From: Rhodothermota bacterium
GTDB taxonomy: Bacteria; Hydrogenedentota; Hydrogenedentia; Hydrogenedentales; GCA-2746185
DNA: 5,224 nucleotides
Direction of reading: 5' to 3'
Assembly: GCA_009885415.1 (NCBI GenBank)
Contig: VFKU01000234.1
Location: 1-5,224 of the forward strand
In this document: piece by piece, positions 1-5,224 of the stretch
How positions within the stretch are numbered: the stretch's first letter is position 1
Layout: every line of letters starts with the position of its first letter
Notes under the pieces: generated by a model
What the model saw: only the letters and a program-made list of their open reading frames with translations
What the model was told of the DNA's origin: nothing
The model's database searches: none
Translations under genes and position numbers: made by a program

Positions 1-844
1 GCACCGGCTGCAGCCGCGAGGCACCCCAGCTCACCCAGCTCTTGATGAAGTCTGGCGCCGCGGGATGGTCGGGCCGGGTCGCGTGCGTAAGGCGCACCGC
101 ATAGCGCGCGATGGGCTCCGCGACCGGCACGAGCCGCACGAGCCGTTGGAAATCGAGCATGTCCGCGCCGGTAAATGCGCGCTCGACTTGCTGCGTCGCG
201 CCGGAGGTCGTCCGCATCGCGACTTGTAGTTCGTCTTCCTCGTTCAGGTAGCCGATGAGCACGTTGAACATGAAGCGGTCGAGCTGCGCCTCTGGCAGCG
301 GATAGGTCCCCTCGAGTTCGATCGGGTTCTGCGTCGCGAGGACGTAGAAGGGCTTGCCCAACGGCCGCATCACGCCACCGACGGTGACCTGTCGCTCTTC
401 CATCGCCTCGAGAAGCGCCGCCTGGGTCTTCGGCGGTGTGCGGTTGATTTCGTCGGCCAGCAGAATATTGGTGAAAATCGGCCCCTGGATAAAGCGCAAT
501 TCGCGGTGGCCGGCGCGATCTTCGTCGATGATCTCCGTGCCCGTGATGTCAGAGGGCATGAGGTCGGGCGTGAACTGCACGCGCTTAAATTCGAGATCGA
601 GGATCTGCGCAATCGTGCGGATGAGCAAGGTCTTCGCCAGACCCGGCGCGCCGGTGATGAGGCAATGCCCACCGGAGAAAAGTACGATCAGCAGCTCCTC
701 GACGACCTCGCGCTGGCCCACAATGACTTTGCCGATCTCTCCGAGCATCCTCTCGCGGCCAGCCACCAACTTCTCCCGCGCTTCCTGCTCAAAAGGCCGC
801 GTCGCCGACGCGCCGGGTACCGCCGTTTCAAGATTCGCTTCCAA
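1..844 (-). CDS. MoxR-family AAA+ ATPase (3' end outside window)
   Basis: The first 281 residues of a MoxR-type AAA+ ATPase, a cytoplasmic chaperone-like enzyme thought to remodel or activate partner proteins, often von Willebrand A proteins. Seen directly: the IVGQ motif (residues 41-44); Walker A GAPGLAKT (65-72); the conserved block FTPDLMPSDITG (91-102); Walker B ILLADEINR (127-135) followed by KTQAALLEAMEE; and sensor 1 ATQNPIELEGTYPLPEAQLDRF beginning at 170. The helical lid domain starts near residue 200. The MoxR family usually runs to about 310-340 residues, so roughly 40 are missing beyond the left edge. The start is inferred: the frame has a stop at 898-896 and no ATG before residue 33, while TTG at 844 has AGGAAAG nine bases upstream and gives a normal-length N-terminus. 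It lies 51 bases after the DUF4159 gene. The visible lid ends in WGASRLQPV rather than the usual GASPRA-like motif. The family is near certain; the start is moderately certain. Confidence 0.95.
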   Translation of the reverse strand, partial: MEANLETAVPGASATRPFEQEAREKLVAGRERMLGEIGKVIVGQREVVEELLIVLFSGGHCLITGAPGLAKTLLIRTIAQILDLEFKRVQFTPDLMPSDITGTEIIDEDRAGHRELRFIQGPIFTNILLADEINRTPPKTQAALLEAMEERQVTVGGVMRPLGKPFYVLATQNPIELEGTYPLPEAQLDRFMFNVLIGYLNEEDELQVAMRTTSGATQQVERAFTGADMLDFQRLVRLVPVAEPIARYAVRLTHATRPDHPAAPDFIKSWVSWGASRLQPV

Positions 845-853
845 GAGTGCGTT

Positions 854-860
854 CTTTCCT
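854..860 (-). promoter_or_regulatory. Ribosome binding site deciding the MoxR TTG start
   Basis: The minus strand reads AGGAAAG nine bases before TTG at 844-842. It is the only purine-rich Shine-Dalgarno-like stretch between the preceding stop (898-896) and the MoxR coding region, and there is no ATG or GTG candidate nearby in frame. It supports the TTG start by inference only. Confidence 0.6.
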
Positions 861-866
861 GGTTGT

Positions 867-882
867 GCGGGCCGGGGCCCGC
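867..882 (-). other. GC-rich intercistronic hairpin before MoxR
   Basis: A perfect inverted repeat in the gap between the DUF4159 stop and the MoxR ribosome binding site. GCGGGC and GCCCGC form a 6-bp all-GC stem around a 4-base loop. No T-run follows it on the minus strand, so it does not look like an intrinsic terminator. It could stabilise the upstream mRNA or tune MoxR translation, since it ends six bases before the AGGAAAG. In DNA this GC-rich it could also be chance. Confidence 0.5.
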
Positions 883-895
883 GGTGCGCGCAGCG

Positions 896-1768
896 CTAAT
901 GCGTCAACGCGTAAACCACAATGTTTATGCCCATGGGGTAGGCCCGCTTCGCCGATATCTCCCGGAAATACTCCTCGTCGACGCCCTCCCGTTCCCAGCC
1001 ATCGCCCAAGTCCGTATTGTGGCAAATGACTGCCATCAAGCGGCCCTTTTCGTCGTGCACCCCTTTGTAATGAACGACGGCGGACTCGGCGCCCCGCTCG
1101 CTTGTGCCGCCGCCGAAGGCCCGCCAATGCCAGGGCGTCGTCACTTGCGGCTTCTCTTTGATATCGAACACGCAGGAAAATATCGGGTGCGATAGCGACA
1201 ATTCTTCCATCGGAAATTTCACGGGATCCAGCACGCGGGAGAACTGCTCTTCCCAGTTTGCCCATTCGTCCTTCCCCCAAAAATCGTCCACCATGAGGAA
1301 CCCACCGCGTAAAAGATAGTTTCGCAGGGCCAACACTTCCTCTTCGGAAAAAATAAGGTCCCCGGGCTCAATGAGGTAGATGAAGGGATAATTGTAAAGC
1401 TCCGGATCGGTCAGCCGGACCACCGCCGTCTTGAACTCGCCGGCCTCGTCCTTGGCGACGTTAATCGTGGTTAATTCCGAAAGGCGCCAGGAAAAATGCC
1501 GGTCGCTGTCGGGAAAATCGATCGTCCACCGCGCGTAGGGAACGTTCTCGCCTGGATCCTCGCCGTAGCTGGTGTATTGAATCCGACAAAACGTGAATCC
1601 GCCTGTAGGAAAAATCTCGCGGATCGGAAGTTCGACTGGATTATGTTCGCGGCCGCTGTATCGCCGCGTGCTTCGGGCCCGCGCTTCGTCGCCGGGATCG
1701 GCGCATACCGAAGCCGCCCATAGCACCGCCATGGACACGAAGACGGCGCTCGCGGAAAATCGCTTCAC
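896..1768 (-). CDS. Exported DUF4159-domain protein
   Basis: A 290-residue protein with an N-terminal signal peptide (K2, R3, a hydrophobic run at residues 5-19, probable cleavage after VCA at 21-23), so likely periplasmic or secreted. The rest (about 57-289) matches my recollection of DUF4159. The features I rely on are FTFCRIQY near 58-65, the YPFIYLIEPG strand (127-136), the hallmark LRNYLLRGGFLMVDDFWG block (148-165), SHPIF (193-197) and a C-terminal INIVVYALTH. DUF4159 has no established biochemical function; by recollection its fold resembles class I glutamine amidotransferase-like domains, and I see no catalytic triad I would defend. The start is GTG at 1768-1766, overlapping the upstream TGA as GTGA, which suggests translational coupling; a run of seven G's lies just upstream. 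Reading further upstream in frame gives Arg/Gly-rich sequence overlapping the peptidase gene, so the longer form is unlikely. DUF4159 genes commonly neighbour MoxR ATPases, as here. Confidence 0.87.
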   Translation of the reverse strand: MKRFSASAVFVSMAVLWAASVCADPGDEARARSTRRYSGREHNPVELPIREIFPTGGFTFCRIQYTSYGEDPGENVPYARWTIDFPDSDRHFSWRLSELTTINVAKDEAGEFKTAVVRLTDPELYNYPFIYLIEPGDLIFSEEEVLALRNYLLRGGFLMVDDFWGKDEWANWEEQFSRVLDPVKFPMEELSLSHPIFSCVFDIKEKPQVTTPWHWRAFGGGTSERGAESAVVHYKGVHDEKGRLMAVICHNTDLGDGWEREGVDEEYFREISAKRAYPMGINIVVYALTH

Positions 1769-4446
1769 TGCGCCCCCCCGGCCGCCGCGCCGCTCTTTTC
1801 GACGATATCCAGGAGCAGTTCCTGCGCCTCCCAGAAATTCGGCGTGTCTTCGAGCAGCTTGACGACCTCCATCTTCGCCGGCACCCATTGTTTTGTATCG
1901 CGAAAAATCTGCGCGCGCTGGAGCCGGTAGCCCGCGGCGTTGCCATTGTCGAGATGCAGGAGCACCGCGAGCGCGTCAAGCGCCTCCACGCCGCGGCCGG
2001 TCTTCGTTTTCGCTTCGGTCAACAGCTTATAGGTCGAGGGATCGTAAGGATCGATGCCGAGCACCCAGTCCGCCGTCCGGATCACCGCCTCCCAGTCGCC
2101 GCGCCGCTGGTGCTCCGCGGCGAGCGCCAGGCTCGCCTCGAGTTCCTGCGGCGACGAGAGTCGAATCTTTTCGAGTGTCGCGAGGTAGTCCTCGTCGCGA
2201 CCCTGTTCTTTATACGTCCGCGCAAGCCAGGGTAGAGGCGCGTTCTTGCCCTGGTAGTCCGGAAAAAGTTCGTAGGCGCGCTTCCACGCGTTCTCGGCCG
2301 CCGCAAAATCCCCGCGCGCCGCCGCCTCTTCCCCGCCCTTGAGCGCGTCGGTGAAGGGCGAGGGCGGCGCGGCGGCGGTGCGCGTGGGCGCTGCAGGTTC
2401 GCCGCCGAGAAGCATTCGCGCCAATTGTTGGACCAGGCCTTTCTTAGGTTCGCTCGGTTGCGGAAGGTTGTCGAAGGCCTTGAAACGCTTCTCGAGGTGC
2501 GCGTGGAAATCACCGTCGAGTTTCTCGAAGCTGGTCTTCGACGCCGCGACGAGCGCGTCCTCCGCCCTCGATCCCGTTCCGATCGCCGAAAGCGCATCCA
2601 CGAGGGCCTGGAAGCCGTACTGCTTCGTATAGAAGTCGATGAATTCTCCCGCCGTGAAGTACCCGTACATGAGGTGCATGCCGGACTTGGGTCGCGTGAA
2701 AAAACCGTCAATCGAGCGCAAGCTCGGGATGCCCTCGGTCTTCAGGATCGGCAAGTATTGCGGGTCGAGGCGGTTGTGAAAAGCCTCGCTGCGCTGCCCT
2801 TCTTCGTAAACCGAGATGCCCTCCGAGAGCCAGCGCGGCATGCGGTTCCTGGTTTTCTGCAGCGTGATGACGTGCGCGAATTCGTGCCAGAGCACGGAGC
2901 GCCAGTTGCTCGATCCCTTCGGGCGCACGCTCGGCGTGTCCATCGTCACCAGCTTGCCGAAACAGATTCCGAGATACCCGGCATTGCCCGCGAGACCCAC
3001 CGAGCGCACCATAAAATCGTCGTGGTTGTCGAACATCTCGATCAGGATCGGTTTCTCCAAAGTGACCTGATATTTCTTCTCGAGCAGCGCGATTTCCTCG
3101 TCGAGCAAATCGAGCGCGGCCTCGGCCATCACCGGCGCTTCCTTCTTCGGCAGGCGCAACACAAAGTCGCCGCGCTCGACGGTCGCAAAGGTCTCCAGTG
3201 TGTTCATCAGTTGCAGCATGTTGTAAAGCTGCACGTTGAAGGGGTCCGCCGTGAAGGCCGCCTCGAGCTCCGCCTTGCCGTCCTGTTCACGCCCCAGCCG
3301 CATGAGATCCATCGTGTACAGCGCACGCGCCTCGAAGTCTTTCGGATCGAGCTCGATCGCCTTTTCCTGGAATTCGAGGCCTTCCTTGAAGCGGTATTGC
3401 CGCGACGCGATGCGCCCGACCGTCCGGTAGACTTCGCCTCGCACCGGGTTGTAATCGAGCACCGCTTCAATAGCGGCATTCATACCGTCCAGGTCGTCCT
3501 TCAAGAACAGCGCGGCGGCCTGGAGCGAACGGAAGCGGTGGCTCACCGGATTGATCGCAAGCTGCTTGTCGATCAGTTCCTGCGCCTTGCCGATGTCGAG
3601 ATTCTCCAGCAGCCGCTCGGTTTGCACCGCGTCCAGCCGCGGATGGTTTGGATTCAGCGCGCCCAGGCGCTCGATTATCCCCGCAGCGCGCTCGTCGTTT
3701 GAACGCACGTAGCACTCGATCAGTCCGGCCAGCGCCTCTTGCTGCTTGGGCTCCTTCTCCAGCGCCGCGACGTAGTACTCCGCCGCGATGTCAAAACCCT
3801 GATTGCGAAAGGCCAGATCGCCAGCCGCAACCTCCACGATCGCGCCGAGATCCGGAAACACTTCTTTGGCCTGGCCGAAGTGTGCCGAAAGCAGCGTCTT
3901 CGGATTGGTCCCCATCAGCTCGGCGATCCGTCCCACCGCCGCCACGTTTTCGCTGCGGCGACGGTAGTACCAATCGCGCGAACGGGTCTGCGCGGCCGCG
4001 CGCTCGAGCCACTGCTGATAGAGCAGCGGCGCGCCGCGGTACTGATACATCAGCGCTAACTCGAGGCTGTACGACGGCTGCGGCTGACGCTCCGCAATCT
4101 GCACCATGTCCTCGATCGCCTCGTCCACCAGCCCCGCGGCGAAGCGTAGCTGCGCGCGGTCGTAGCGCAGCTGGACATTGCTCGATCGAAAGGACTGCGG
4201 AACGCCGGGCTCGGCGGGCGGCAGCAACGTGTTCACCACATCCAGCGCCACGCGATATTCGCCGCGCTCCCACAATTCCTGATACGTCGGGTCGGCTTGG
4301 GTCTCGTCCGCGCGCTCTTGGCACCAGGCCGGAGCCGCGAGAACCAGCAGGGCGAAGGTCGCGAGAAGGCCAACACCTCGACGAAGCGCGCAACGCGGGG
4401 CCGAGGCGGGGAAACGAAGGGCCACAATCGTAGGGGAATCAGTCAC
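1765..4446 (-). CDS. Exported TPR / HExxH zinc-metallopeptidase (peptidase MA-like) protein
   Basis: An 893-residue protein in three parts. After a signal peptide (RR then a Leu/Ala-rich core; likely cleavage after APA, residue 40) come TPR-like helical repeats at about 50-120 and 195-415, the clearest near 210-250 and 340-400 (AIELDPKDFEARALY). The central domain (about 430-655) is a gluzincin-like zinc peptidase: HEFAH at 521-525 supplies two His ligands and the catalytic Glu, and WLSEGISVYEE follows with E542, 17 residues after the second His, as the probable third ligand. A Pro/Ala linker (about 684-696) leads to further TPR-like repeats (about 700-885). The layout suggests an envelope peptidase held on a protein-interaction scaffold; the substrate is unknown. 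The start is GTG at 4446, with GGGAG six bases upstream. The 33 extra in-frame codons from TTG 4545 are Arg/Gly/Pro-rich and overlap the candidate promoter. A later GTG at 4425 lacks a ribosome binding site. First gene of the leftward cluster. Confidence 0.9.
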   Translation of the reverse strand: MTDSPTIVALRFPASAPRCALRRGVGLLATFALLVLAAPAWCQERADETQADPTYQELWERGEYRVALDVVNTLLPPAEPGVPQSFRSSNVQLRYDRAQLRFAAGLVDEAIEDMVQIAERQPQPSYSLELALMYQYRGAPLLYQQWLERAAAQTRSRDWYYRRRSENVAAVGRIAELMGTNPKTLLSAHFGQAKEVFPDLGAIVEVAAGDLAFRNQGFDIAAEYYVAALEKEPKQQEALAGLIECYVRSNDERAAGIIERLGALNPNHPRLDAVQTERLLENLDIGKAQELIDKQLAINPVSHRFRSLQAAALFLKDDLDGMNAAIEAVLDYNPVRGEVYRTVGRIASRQYRFKEGLEFQEKAIELDPKDFEARALYTMDLMRLGREQDGKAELEAAFTADPFNVQLYNMLQLMNTLETFATVERGDFVLRLPKKEAPVMAEAALDLLDEEIALLEKKYQVTLEKPILIEMFDNHDDFMVRSVGLAGNAGYLGICFGKLVTMDTPSVRPKGSSNWRSVLWHEFAHVITLQKTRNRMPRWLSEGISVYEEGQRSEAFHNRLDPQYLPILKTEGIPSLRSIDGFFTRPKSGMHLMYGYFTAGEFIDFYTKQYGFQALVDALSAIGTGSRAEDALVAASKTSFEKLDGDFHAHLEKRFKAFDNLPQPSEPKKGLVQQLARMLLGGEPAAPTRTAAAPPSPFTDALKGGEEAAARGDFAAAENAWKRAYELFPDYQGKNAPLPWLARTYKEQGRDEDYLATLEKIRLSSPQELEASLALAAEHQRRGDWEAVIRTADWVLGIDPYDPSTYKLLTEAKTKTGRGVEALDALAVLLHLDNGNAAGYRLQRAQIFRDTKQWVPAKMEVVKLLEDTPNFWEAQELLLDIVEKSGAAAGGAQ

Positions 4447-4452
4447 TGCGTA

Positions 4453-4457
4453 CTCCC
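4453..4457 (-). promoter_or_regulatory. Ribosome binding site deciding the TPR-peptidase GTG start
   Basis: The minus strand reads GGGAG, six bases from GTG at 4446-4444. It chooses this start over the upstream TTG at 4545 and over GTG at 4425, which is preceded by pyrimidine-rich sequence. The resulting protein has a conventional, if slightly long, signal peptide N-region. Confidence 0.6.
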
Positions 4458-4470
4458 GGACGGCTCCCGG

Positions 4471-4491
4471 CGGGCGGCCCGGCCGCGCCCG
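4471..4491 (-). other. GC-rich inverted repeat in the leader of the leftward cluster
   Basis: CGGGCG (4471-4476) and CGCCCG (4486-4491) are perfect inverted copies around a 9-base GC-rich loop. If transcription starts near 4507, the hairpin lies in a leader of about 60 bases and ends 13 bases before the GGGAG. It could affect translation of the first gene, but the local GC content is extreme and chance pairing is easy. Confidence 0.35.
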
Positions 4492-4513
4492 AAGCCACGC
4501 CCCCGCCGCACCA

Positions 4514-4541
4514 GTTATAGTCGCACGATACCTTGGTCGAA
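4514..4541 (-). promoter_or_regulatory. Candidate sigma70-type promoter for the leftward cluster
   Basis: On the minus strand a TATAAC box (4519-4514, five of six to TATAAT) is preceded at 16 bases by TTCGAC (4541-4536), a weak -35 match. TTGATT (4545-4540) is a better hexamer but its 20-base spacing is too long. The AT-rich -10 stands out from its GC-rich surroundings. The start point would be about 60 bases before the GTG at 4446. Confidence 0.4.
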
Positions 4542-4571
4542 TCAATGGAATGAACTTTTCCGAAGTCCCGG

Positions 4572-4600
4572 TTGCTTTTTTCGCCGATCGCTGGGATACT
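4572..4600 (+). promoter_or_regulatory. Candidate sigma70-type promoter for the acyl-CoA dehydrogenase gene
   Basis: TTGCTT (4572-4577) and GATACT (4595-4600) are separated by exactly 17 bases, with a T-run just inside the spacer. The -10 matches consensus at four of six positions and the -35 at three. An overlapping alternative -10 is TATACG (4603-4608). Either gives a leader of about 70-76 bases before the ATG at 4683. The leftward promoter candidate is about 30 bases away, so the two would be divergent neighbours. Confidence 0.45.
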
Positions 4601-4624
4601 TCTATACGGGGAAACGTTTCATCT

Positions 4625-4642
4625 GGCGGCGTCTATGCCGCC
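4625..4642 (+). other. Hairpin 1 in the acyl-CoA dehydrogenase leader
   Basis: GGCGGC (4625-4630) and GCCGCC (4637-4642) form a perfect 6-bp stem with loop GTCTAT. A competing pairing, CTGGC (4623-4627) with GCCAG (4646-4650), shares bases with the first arm, so the two structures exclude each other. No T-run follows, so it is not a terminator. Confidence 0.4.
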
Positions 4643-4651
4643 CATGCCAGT

Positions 4652-4666
4652 GGCCGCCTTGCGGCC
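4652..4666 (+). other. Hairpin 2 in the acyl-CoA dehydrogenase leader
   Basis: GGCCGC (4652-4657) and GCGGCC (4661-4666) form a perfect 6-bp stem with the 3-base loop CTT. It ends four bases before the GAGGG ribosome binding site, close enough to influence ribosome access. Chance in GC-rich DNA is possible. Confidence 0.4.
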
Positions 4667-4670
4667 CGAT

Positions 4671-4675
4671 GAGGG
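4671..4675 (+). promoter_or_regulatory. Ribosome binding site deciding the acyl-CoA dehydrogenase ATG
   Basis: GAGGG lies seven bases before ATG 4683. The reading frame stays open upstream, with in-frame ATGs at 4635 and 4644, but neither has a Shine-Dalgarno-like sequence before it. This site therefore picks 4683. Confidence 0.7.
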
Positions 4676-4682
4676 ACACACC

Positions 4683-5224
4683 ATGAGCGACAGACTGATC
4701 GATCGGCGCGACCTTGATTTCTTGCTATACGAACAGTTCGATATTGAATCCTTAACAAAGTATCCGTTTCACGCCGATCACTCCAAGGAAACCTTCGATC
4801 TCGCCCTCGACACCGCCCATGCCCTCGCCCGCGAGCTGTTTTGGCCGTCTTTCCAAGAATTCGACCGCCAGGGGGTTCGTTTCGACGGGAAAACCACCAA
4901 AGCCCCCGACGCGATGCACAAGATCTGGGCCGCCGCCAAAGAGGGTGGCTGGTTCTCGCCGAGCTTCTCCTACGAGCACGGCGGCCAGCAGTTTCCGATC
5001 AGCATCCAGCTCGCCACGACCTACATGTTCATGGCCGGCAACTCCGCCGCGGCGATGTATCTCGGGCAGGCCACCGGCGCGGGCCACCTCGTGGAAAGCT
5101 TCGGGTCGAAATACCTCCAAGACAAATACATGTACAAGCTGTACTCCGGCGAGTGGGGCGGCACGATGGCGCTCACCGAGCCGAACGCCGGTACTTCGCT
5201 GGGCGACATCACCACCACCGCCAC
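4683..5224 (+). CDS. Acyl-CoA dehydrogenase, N-terminal part (3' end outside window)
   Basis: The first 180 residues of an FAD-dependent acyl-CoA dehydrogenase, which introduces the alpha-beta double bond into an acyl-CoA thioester. The N-terminus (RRDLDFLLYEQFDIESL, from residue 8) and the HSKETFDLALDTAHALARELFWP helix (33-55) are typical of the long, roughly 550-600-residue DmdC/FadE5-like branch rather than short-chain enzymes of about 380 residues. FSPSFSYEHGGQQFP (91-105) corresponds to the conserved PEEYGG-type turn. GTMALTEPNAGTSLGDITTTA begins at 160 and matches the flavin/substrate-binding LTEPxAGSD signature, with Ser in place of the usual Asp at 172. The start is ATG 4683 with GAGGG seven bases upstream. 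No signal peptide is seen; it is cytoplasmic. The catalytic Glu lies in the missing C-terminal half, so chain-length specificity cannot be judged. It is divergent from the leftward cluster and probably independently regulated. Confidence 0.93.
   Translation, partial: MSDRLIDRRDLDFLLYEQFDIESLTKYPFHADHSKETFDLALDTAHALARELFWPSFQEFDRQGVRFDGKTTKAPDAMHKIWAAAKEGGWFSPSFSYEHGGQQFPISIQLATTYMFMAGNSAAAMYLGQATGAGHLVESFGSKYLQDKYMYKLYSGEWGGTMALTEPNAGTSLGDITTTA

Noticed and set aside
867..882. Intrinsic terminator after DUF4159
   Set aside because: The stem is strong but no T-run follows in the direction of transcription, and a same-strand gene begins within 25 bases.
506..1195. A 229-codon open frame on the plus strand
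   Set aside because: It is antisense to both MoxR and DUF4159 and crosses the gap between them. It has no domain or ribosome binding site I can support.
828..1280. A 150-codon minus-strand open frame bridging DUF4159 and MoxR
   Set aside because: It is out of frame with both real proteins and Arg/Gly-rich. The real reading frames show conserved motifs throughout.
2425..3702. A 425-codon open frame on the plus strand
   Set aside because: It lies wholly antisense to the TPR-peptidase gene, whose protein has coherent domains and an active-site motif. The antisense product is rich in Arg, His and Leu with no recognisable domain, as expected from GC-rich codon bias.
3648..4433. A 261-codon plus-strand open frame
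   Set aside because: It is antisense to the start of the TPR-peptidase gene and extremely Arg/Pro/Ala-rich, typical of a non-coding GC-rich frame.
4447..4545. A 33-residue N-terminal extension of the TPR-peptidase from TTG 4545
   Set aside because: It is Arg/Gly/Pro-rich, buries the signal peptide, and overlaps a candidate -10 box. GTG 4446 has a good GGGAG site.
4635..4682. A 16-residue N-terminal extension of the acyl-CoA dehydrogenase from ATG 4635
   Set aside because: It is in frame but lacks a ribosome binding site and overlaps the hairpins, while ATG 4683 has GAGGG at seven bases and gives a family-like N-terminus.
4752..5120. A 122-codon minus-strand open frame
   Set aside because: It is a shadow of the acyl-CoA dehydrogenase gene, whose family motifs are clear on the plus strand.

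Overview
The window comes from a GC-rich bacterial chromosome and is almost fully coding. It has a three-gene leftward (minus-strand) cluster, a 236-base divergent control region, and the start of one rightward gene. Nothing in it looks mobile: I found no transposase, integrase, tRNA, rRNA or CRISPR array. The gene set is exported TPR/metallopeptidase, DUF4159, MoxR ATPase and a DmdC/FadE5-like acyl-CoA dehydrogenase. It suggests a Gram-negative bacterium of the Myxococcota/Desulfobacterota or Planctomycetota/Hydrogenedentota kind. This is inference from gene content; the phylum cannot be fixed from this sequence.

Leftward cluster, read from right to left. (1) 4446-1765: an 893-residue exported protein with N-terminal TPR-like helices, a gluzincin-type HEFAH zinc-peptidase domain in the middle, and more TPR-like helices at the C-terminus. 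(2) 1768-896: a 290-residue exported DUF4159 protein whose GTG start overlaps the upstream TGA stop (GTGA). (3) 844-1, running off the left edge: a MoxR-family AAA+ ATPase with complete Walker A, Walker B and sensor 1 motifs. The 51-base gap before MoxR holds a GC-rich hairpin and a ribosome binding site. The genes are packed like one operon. MoxR ATPases usually sit beside DUF58 and von Willebrand A proteins in Bat-like clusters, so those partners are the expected genes just beyond the left edge. The likely theme is a cytoplasmic AAA+ chaperone working with exported or envelope proteins; the substrate is unknown.

Control region 4447-4682. It carries candidate promoters facing both ways, a GC-rich hairpin in the leftward leader, and two small perfect hairpins in the rightward leader just before the ribosome binding site.

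Right edge. 4683 onward encodes the first 180 residues of an acyl-CoA dehydrogenase. It is divergently transcribed from the cluster and probably belongs to a separate fatty-acid or acyl-CoA oxidation unit.

The best candidates for a second look are the TPR-peptidase-TPR protein in its MoxR/DUF4159 context, the atypical end of the visible MoxR lid domain, the inferred use of non-AUG starts by all three leftward genes, and the structured leaders. I see no clearly new system; the cluster resembles known MoxR/DUF4159 neighbourhoods.
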